Positions 17,701-20,392 of a stretch of 20,392 bases of DNA are shown piece by piece; the stretch's first letter is position 1; every line of letters begins with the position of its first letter. A program made the position numbers and the translations under genes. Source of the DNA: Pelargonium nanum (taxonomy: Eukaryota; Streptophyta; Magnoliopsida; Geraniales; Geraniaceae); contig JAYMTF010001971.1 of NCBI GenBank assembly GCA_036897485.1, positions 1-20,392 of the forward strand. Reading direction: 5' to 3'. The notes beneath the pieces were generated by a model, which was given only the letters and a program-made list of their open reading frames with translations, had not been told where the DNA came from and did no database searches.

Positions 17701-17775
17701 TATTATCGACCACCGGGAATTGGGTTCTATGGGCAAAGCCAGCAGTCAACAACGCCACCAGTACCAAGACAATGA
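11673..17775 (+). CDS. CID-domain/coiled-coil RNA polymerase II CTD-binding protein (RPRD1/CREPT/Rtt103-like), frame broken in exon 2
   Basis: Seven coding exons: 11673-11751, 12512-12745, 12928-13083, 13203-13359, 14394-14533, 14627-14662, 16900-17775. Family members bind the phosphorylated CTD of RNA polymerase II and act in transcription termination and CTD dephosphorylation in the nucleus. Read by family pattern, the protein has an N-terminal CID (LSKLNNTQHSIESLSKWCISHRKKAK, FLNLANDILQ, RRKGNEFVNEFW, VGIWEERKVFGSRG), a coiled coil over exons 4-6 (LDELREQENVLQQCVGQLESAE), an Ala-rich stretch, a PEKRAKHD basic motif, and a Pro/Gln-rich tail. Full length would be about 563 residues. All junctions keep phase except that exon 2 is 14 nt short inside the CID, so as written translation stops after 60 residues. 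Plant members are often annotated ENTH/VHS family. The start is the first ATG after the exon acceptor and matches the family start MSNE. Confidence 0.88.
11752..12511 (+). other. U12-type (minor spliceosome) GT-AG intron
   Basis: The donor GTATCCTTT matches the U12 consensus (A/G)TATCCTTT at every position. ATCCTTGAA at 12493-12501 matches the U12 branch-site consensus TTCCTTRAC at 7 of 9, with the branch A at 12500, 11 nt before the terminal G at 12511. That distance is typical of U12 introns. The 760-nt intron splits a codon after its first base. Confidence 0.82.
12512..12745 (+). CDS. CID gene coding exon 2, carries the frame break
   Basis: The first part reads LSKWCISHRKKAKQIVETWDKLFNSAQ; then the frame shifts. 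SFLNLANDILQVSRRKGNEFVNEFWKVLPSSLKHVYGTGGEDVKKAVMRL continues in the +2 frame from 12596. The family has about five residues (KEQRV-like) between NSAQ and SFL; here one base (12595) stands in that place, a net loss of 14 nt. In the original frame a stop is met at 12613-12615. With 14 nt added, the exon would end in phase 0, as exon 3 requires. Confidence 0.85.
12928..13083 (+). CDS. CID gene coding exon 3
   Basis: 52 codons, VGIWEERKVFGSRGQSLKDD to DSQSVRV, finishing the CID (the WEERxVF motif belongs to its last helices). The acceptor is TTCAG and the donor GTAAGC, phase 0 at both ends. Confidence 0.88.
13203..13359 (+). CDS. CID gene coding exon 4
   Basis: Encodes KLFIGGLPEKIVTAFQPVYD through RIEEDLEHNSTP plus one base. 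The acceptor is TTTTCAG and the donor G|GTAAGA. The segment matches the helical linker that follows the CID in RPRD1-type proteins. Confidence 0.88.
13454..13679. mobile_element. Short TIR element (hAT-type MITE) in intron 4
   Basis: The left end CAGTGGCAAAGC (13454) and right end GCTCCGCCGTTG (to 13679) are imperfect inverted repeats; the reverse complement of the right end reads CAACGGCGGAGC. These resemble the CAGTGGCGGAGCC termini common in plant hAT-type MITEs. Flanks TGATATGC and CGACATGC could be a decayed 8-bp target duplication. No coding sequence. Confidence 0.5.
14024..14112. repeat. Fold-back hairpin in intron 4
   Basis: A 17-bp perfect inverted repeat (TTTCTATGGAGTGTAAT, 14039-14055, with 14083-14099) encloses a 27-nt loop. 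An outer AAGGTC/GACCTT pair (14024-14029 with 14107-14112) extends the stem imperfectly. It may be the relic of a tiny fold-back transposon or a small-RNA precursor-like hairpin. Confidence 0.7.
14394..14533 (+). CDS. CID gene coding exon 5
   Basis: Starts in the split Gly codon and encodes GQQLGSAMLDELREQENVLQ to KEALQDQ. Heptad-like Leu/Val spacing indicates a coiled coil, the dimerisation region in RPRD1-type proteins. The acceptor is AATCAG and the donor GTACTG. Confidence 0.88.
14627..14662 (+). CDS. CID gene coding exon 6 (36 nt)
   Basis: A very short exon of 12 codons, ESKLEHLRNQLQ, continuing the coiled coil. It lies between AACAG and GTAAGA, phase 0 on both sides, so skipping it would remove 12 residues without shifting the frame. 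Confidence 0.85.
15500..15740 (-). mobile_element. hAT transposase C-terminal (dimerisation domain) fragment
   Basis: The minus-strand frame reads VPISAIASGSCFSTSGRVLD, then EFRSAITHTLAKSLIRTQDWLR and an acidic tail ending LLTIEEG. This is the conserved hAT dimerisation motif (usually IPISTVASESAFSTGGRVLD with a TQDWLR follow-up). A splice-acceptor-like TTACAG precedes it on the minus strand, so it is the last or next-to-last exon of a hAT transposase. No upstream BED finger or catalytic domain is seen, so it is a truncated remnant in antisense to the host gene. Ends and target duplications were not found. Confidence 0.8.
16665..16782. mobile_element. PIF/Harbinger-like (Tourist) MITE, 118 bp
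   Basis: The left end GGTTGCGTTTGGATTGAAAT and the reverse complement of the right end, GGTAGTGCTTGGATTAAAAT, match at about 80%. A TTA sits directly outside each end (16662-16664 and 16783-16785), the target duplication expected of PIF/Harbinger elements. It lies about 120 bp before the exon 7 acceptor. Confidence 0.68.
16900..17775 (+). CDS. CID gene coding exon 7 (last), Ala-rich and Pro/Gln-rich tail
   Basis: 291 codons plus a TGA stop at 17773-17775. Starts VARRRIEQVSNIRMRL, the end of the coiled coil. Then comes a Pro/Ser linker, an Ala block (KRSAAAAVAAKLAASASSAQ), PPEKRAKHDN as a possible nuclear localisation signal, a QQQQM/SQANQMQAQF region, PPPPPLPPH, and a Gln-Pro repeat coded by CAGCCA/CAGCCT hexamers at about 17630-17695. 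It is clearly coding by its open frame, higher GC content and family match. Confidence 0.92.
   Translation, partial: VARRRIEQVSNIRMRLAPASFPAPLTNASNPSAEVTRVLDQILPSVQPSSISPQPPHAQPVVSFASLKTGEEENKRSAAAAVAAKLAASASSAQMLTSVLSSLVAEEAASKNGGLTSAGFTTGLPPFPPEKRAKHDNPMAVSEVGNSDMSSSAYYTPLQQQQMTNGSLPSSTAMQPMSQANQMQAQFAPPPPQQATISPGNQFVQSGGLMMGMMPYGYAANTLPPPPPLPPHIAMGFTRPTQPPQQPQPQPQPQSQSPQQPQPATGGYYRPPGIGFYGQSQQSTTPPVPRQ
17630..17695 (+). repeat. Hexamer-like (CAGCCN)n repeat coding for Gln-Pro
   Basis: CAGCCA, CAGCCT and related units give PQQPQPQPQPQSQSPQQPQP in the protein tail. In-frame length change is likely between alleles. Confidence 0.85.
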
Positions 17776-18330
17776 CTTCTCTCAAATGGTCATTCGAAAA
17801 GGGACTTTGAAGAGGTCATTGGGGATTGTATCTTATGTGTGCAGAAAGCGTAAGTGAATGTAGGCACAACACCTCAGGTATTTGGCTCCTTTTGGAAATG
17901 ATTATGTACATTATTACTAGGATTAGGCATGTCTTCTAGATGAAGAAGTTTAGAACATACTAATGGCTCAGGATTTCACTGCCAGGGCCTCATGGGTACT
18001 CCTTGGTCCCCACCCTCTATAAGCTACTCATAACAACCAAATTTGATCTTACATATGTTTATTATAAATGACTTTTAAGGATATAGAACCTGTCTTATGA
18101 AGAGCCCGCAAATGTTGCATGTTTTTTAATGCTGCTCTGCTCTACATTGGGTTAGATGATGTTATCAGTATTTCTTTTTAGTTTCGCATAACTTGCTGCA
18201 TTTGTTGATTAGATTTTTGCATTGTTAGATGTTGATATAGTAGGGACCCGAACGACCTTACTTGAACAGGATATAATAGGTACACGATTCTTGCTGTAAA
18301 TGATATTTAATTTAGAAGATATATTATATA
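17776..18330 (+). other. Probable 3' UTR and downstream flank of the CID gene
   Basis: No coding sequence is seen. T-rich and TGTA-type words that often mark plant 3' UTRs occur at 17905-17935 and 18110-18240. No unique poly(A) signal can be chosen. A CACCTCAG|G word at 17870-17878 could act as an acceptor, but there is no strong matching donor. Confidence 0.4.
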
Positions 18331-18373
18331 TAGTACAGTGTTACTCTCCTACTCCATTTGACTCTGGCTGGTT

Positions 18374-18487
18374 GTAGCGGTATCAACACCCACTGGGTCA
18401 AGCGGTTATCGAGCTTTTGATTCCCCGAGGTCTCATGTTCGAGCTTCTCAGCTTGTGTTGGTATCGCCGACAAAAACTGAAAAAAAA
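18374..18487 (+). mobile_element. tRNA-derived SINE-like sequence
   Basis: The sequence reads like a tRNA-related head: a box A-like TGGGTCAAGCGG (18394-18405) and a box B-like GTTCGAG (18437-18443) about 30 nt later. A short tail and an A run (18480-18487) follow. Plant SINEs have this order. It is not a tRNA gene, because the cloverleaf arms do not pair. Target duplications were not identified. Confidence 0.45.
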
Positions 18488-18489
18488 GT

Positions 18490-20310
18490 ACCTTCTACTT
18501 CCTTGTCCATCGTCTCATTGCTGCTCTTTGTTTTCTAAATGATTTGGATAGTTTTTGTTTGGTTTGGTTTTGGATAAATTTTAGATTGACTGTTTAGGCA
18601 ATTTTAAGCATGAAAATAAACAAAGACTATTGAGATGAGATTTAGTCATGTCCATTCCATCCCAACTTTACAAGAGATTTAGTCATTCGCAATAAATAAA
18701 TAAAATCAATACATATATATGAGATAAAAATGAGATTAGTTGAGACGAAGAAATAATTCTTCACAAAGTGGGTATTTCACTTTGGAAAGATGGTTGAACG
18801 CCTTGTGGACATTTCCCTTACACGACTCCAATGTTGATTGGCTTGCACGACGTGCTACACAACTATGTGTAGGTCATGCAAGTCGTGCAAGCTTGATTTT
18901 TTTCGCAGGAGCGAAGATTACAAAATCTGCAGTAGAATTGATTTTTTCCACTACGCAACATGCAACTTCACTCCTTTATCTTGACTTATGATGTATATGT
19001 TTCAATCGAATTGTCTCCTCGATGCGCTGAAAATGAACTAAAATGTGTAAAGTCACTACAAACCTATCAAATAAGATCAAAATAGCAAAATAGCTAGTTT
19101 AAGCATAAAACAATAATTGGGTGATTCAAAATTAAAGTACAGAGTGTAATTCCCTTCAAAAAAAAAATACAGAATGTAATTGTTTACAAATAAATCAATT
19201 GTATGCTTATAAAACATCTAAGACTTAATCTTTTTCTCATATTCGATAAAGTAAAATAAAAAGAAATTTTCGCAAAGAATACTATTGGACTTCACATGTG
19301 CAACAAGCCTTTAAAACCTCAAAGAAACTCTAGTGTATGTGCTATAGTCTTGAAAGCAAAAACAAAATAAAGCTAACAAATTAAATGAAAAAAAGGAATA
19401 AAGGTGAAAAAGAGTTATTAAACTGGTAATAAGTCATGTTTTGGTTTATGTACCTTGAATGAATCGCTTAACTCCCTAAACTTTGATACTTTGGGTTAAA
19501 AAAATTCATGCTGTTAGTTGAGGTTAAATGATCCTGATGCGATTTTCTTGACCTCGTCGGTGTAGAAACGCGTTGTTATCGTACTCCAACAACTTTATCA
19601 AATATAAACATGTGATTCACTTGAAGGTTCCTATAAAAAAGAACACACATTAAGGTCTGCGTCACACGTGAATTCACCTCCGGCGTGACAGTAAGTGAAT
19701 CCAGCTTAACATATAATAATTCACAAGTATGTGAATGTGTGTGATTTATACCTCAACTCTTATGGGGTACTTATAGTGGTAGCTCCTTGATTATGATTGG
19801 TGGAGCGAATGTATGAGTTAGATACATTGAATCTAGACATGTGTGATCCAGATGTGTTGGCGTGTCACGGATGTTGGGTTATGAACTTAGTGTTGAACTG
19901 GGTTCTACACTGGGTACTAATTTGGTTCTAAGACCGCGGATCAGATTGTTGGTATATATCAATTTGGACCGAATTAGGTCAATCAAATAAATTGGGCTCG
20001 CACTTGGACTAAATATATGTAGAATTGAGCTACCCAGATTGGTCCAAATAGTTTATGTATTTTTAGATCAGTTGGTGGTGCTGACATGACGTTAACGTGT
20101 CATCTAAAAATAATCTAATAATAATTTTAATACACATGTGGCGTTGACGTGACAATCTTATCAAATTTTATTATTAAAAATTAAAATTAAAGTGACATGT
20201 ATCACAATAGAGGAGTAGGAAAATATAAATTAGAAAAAAAAAAGTATGGTTAGGAGAGGAGGTCGTACTAGGTATATAAAATCTAGGGTTAATTACAGAT
20301 AACCCATATA
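18490..20310. other. Intergenic, no supported gene
   Basis: AT-rich DNA on both strands. The open frame at 18740-18991 has no family resemblance and no exon support. Around 20080-20200, TGACATGACGTTAACGTG and GTTGACGTGACAA with AATTTTATTATTAAAAATT resemble words common at the ends of plant DNA transposons, but no paired ends were found. Confidence 0.4.
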
Positions 20311-20392
20311 AACTATCCACATAAAACAGATACATCACCTTAACTTTGTTTTGTGACAGATAGCCCCCTAAACACTTTGTTTTGTGACAGAT
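20296..20392 (+). repeat. Short tandem array of about 31 bp, cut by the window edge
   Basis: ACTTTGTTTTGTGACAGAT occurs exactly at 20343-20361 and 20374-20392, and a looser CAGATAACCC...TAAACTATCC unit precedes them. The array probably continues past the right edge. Confidence 0.7.

Noticed and set aside
18374-18487. tRNA gene
   Set aside because: Box-like words are present, but acceptor, D and anticodon stems do not pair; a SINE head fits better.
18740-18991. 83-residue plus-strand open frame
   Set aside because: No domain, no splice context and no resemblance to a known family; its length is within chance for this region.

Overview
The window looks like nuclear DNA of a flowering plant, probably a eudicot. 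It is AT-rich, has GT-AG introns with U-rich tracts, carries plant-type gene families, and has a dense layer of plant transposon debris (Mutator-like, hAT, MITE, L1-type LINE, small LTR element). No rRNA, tRNA, CRISPR or bacterial-style operon structure is visible.

Layout. (1) 1-1261, minus strand: the first two coding exons (1085-1261 and 731-901) of a COMMD9-like COMM-domain protein; the rest is not seen and probably lies left of the window. (2) 1262-2100: non-coding, with an 81-bp tandem duplication. (3) 2105-2610: an inverted, diverged copy of the leader region found at 6360-6860. (4) 2764-5423: nested transposons. An L1-type LINE 3' end on the minus strand is split by a Pack-MULE (2801-3921) that carries a piece of a DnaJ/J-domain gene. 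A second L1-type RNase H fragment lies on the plus strand, back to back with the first. (5) 5424-6280: non-coding, with a 163-bp tandem duplication. (6) 6345-17775, plus strand: the main gene, a CID-domain/coiled-coil RNA polymerase II CTD-binding protein of the RPRD1/CREPT/Rtt103 type. It has a probable 5' UTR exon, a leader intron of about 5.2 kb full of repeats, and seven coding exons. (7) 17776-20392: 3' UTR and intergenic DNA with a tRNA-like SINE and a short tandem array that runs off the right edge.

Points of note. The first coding intron of the CID gene has U12-type (minor spliceosome) signals. Its second coding exon lacks 14 nt relative to the family pattern, so the frame breaks inside the CID and a 60-residue product is predicted unless this is an assembly error. 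The two divergent genes are flanked by inverted copies of the same leader exon, splice donor and intron start. The Pack-MULE sits exactly on the last codons of a LINE reading frame, with a 10-bp direct repeat at its ends.

All functional statements come from recognising families by eye; no database search was run.
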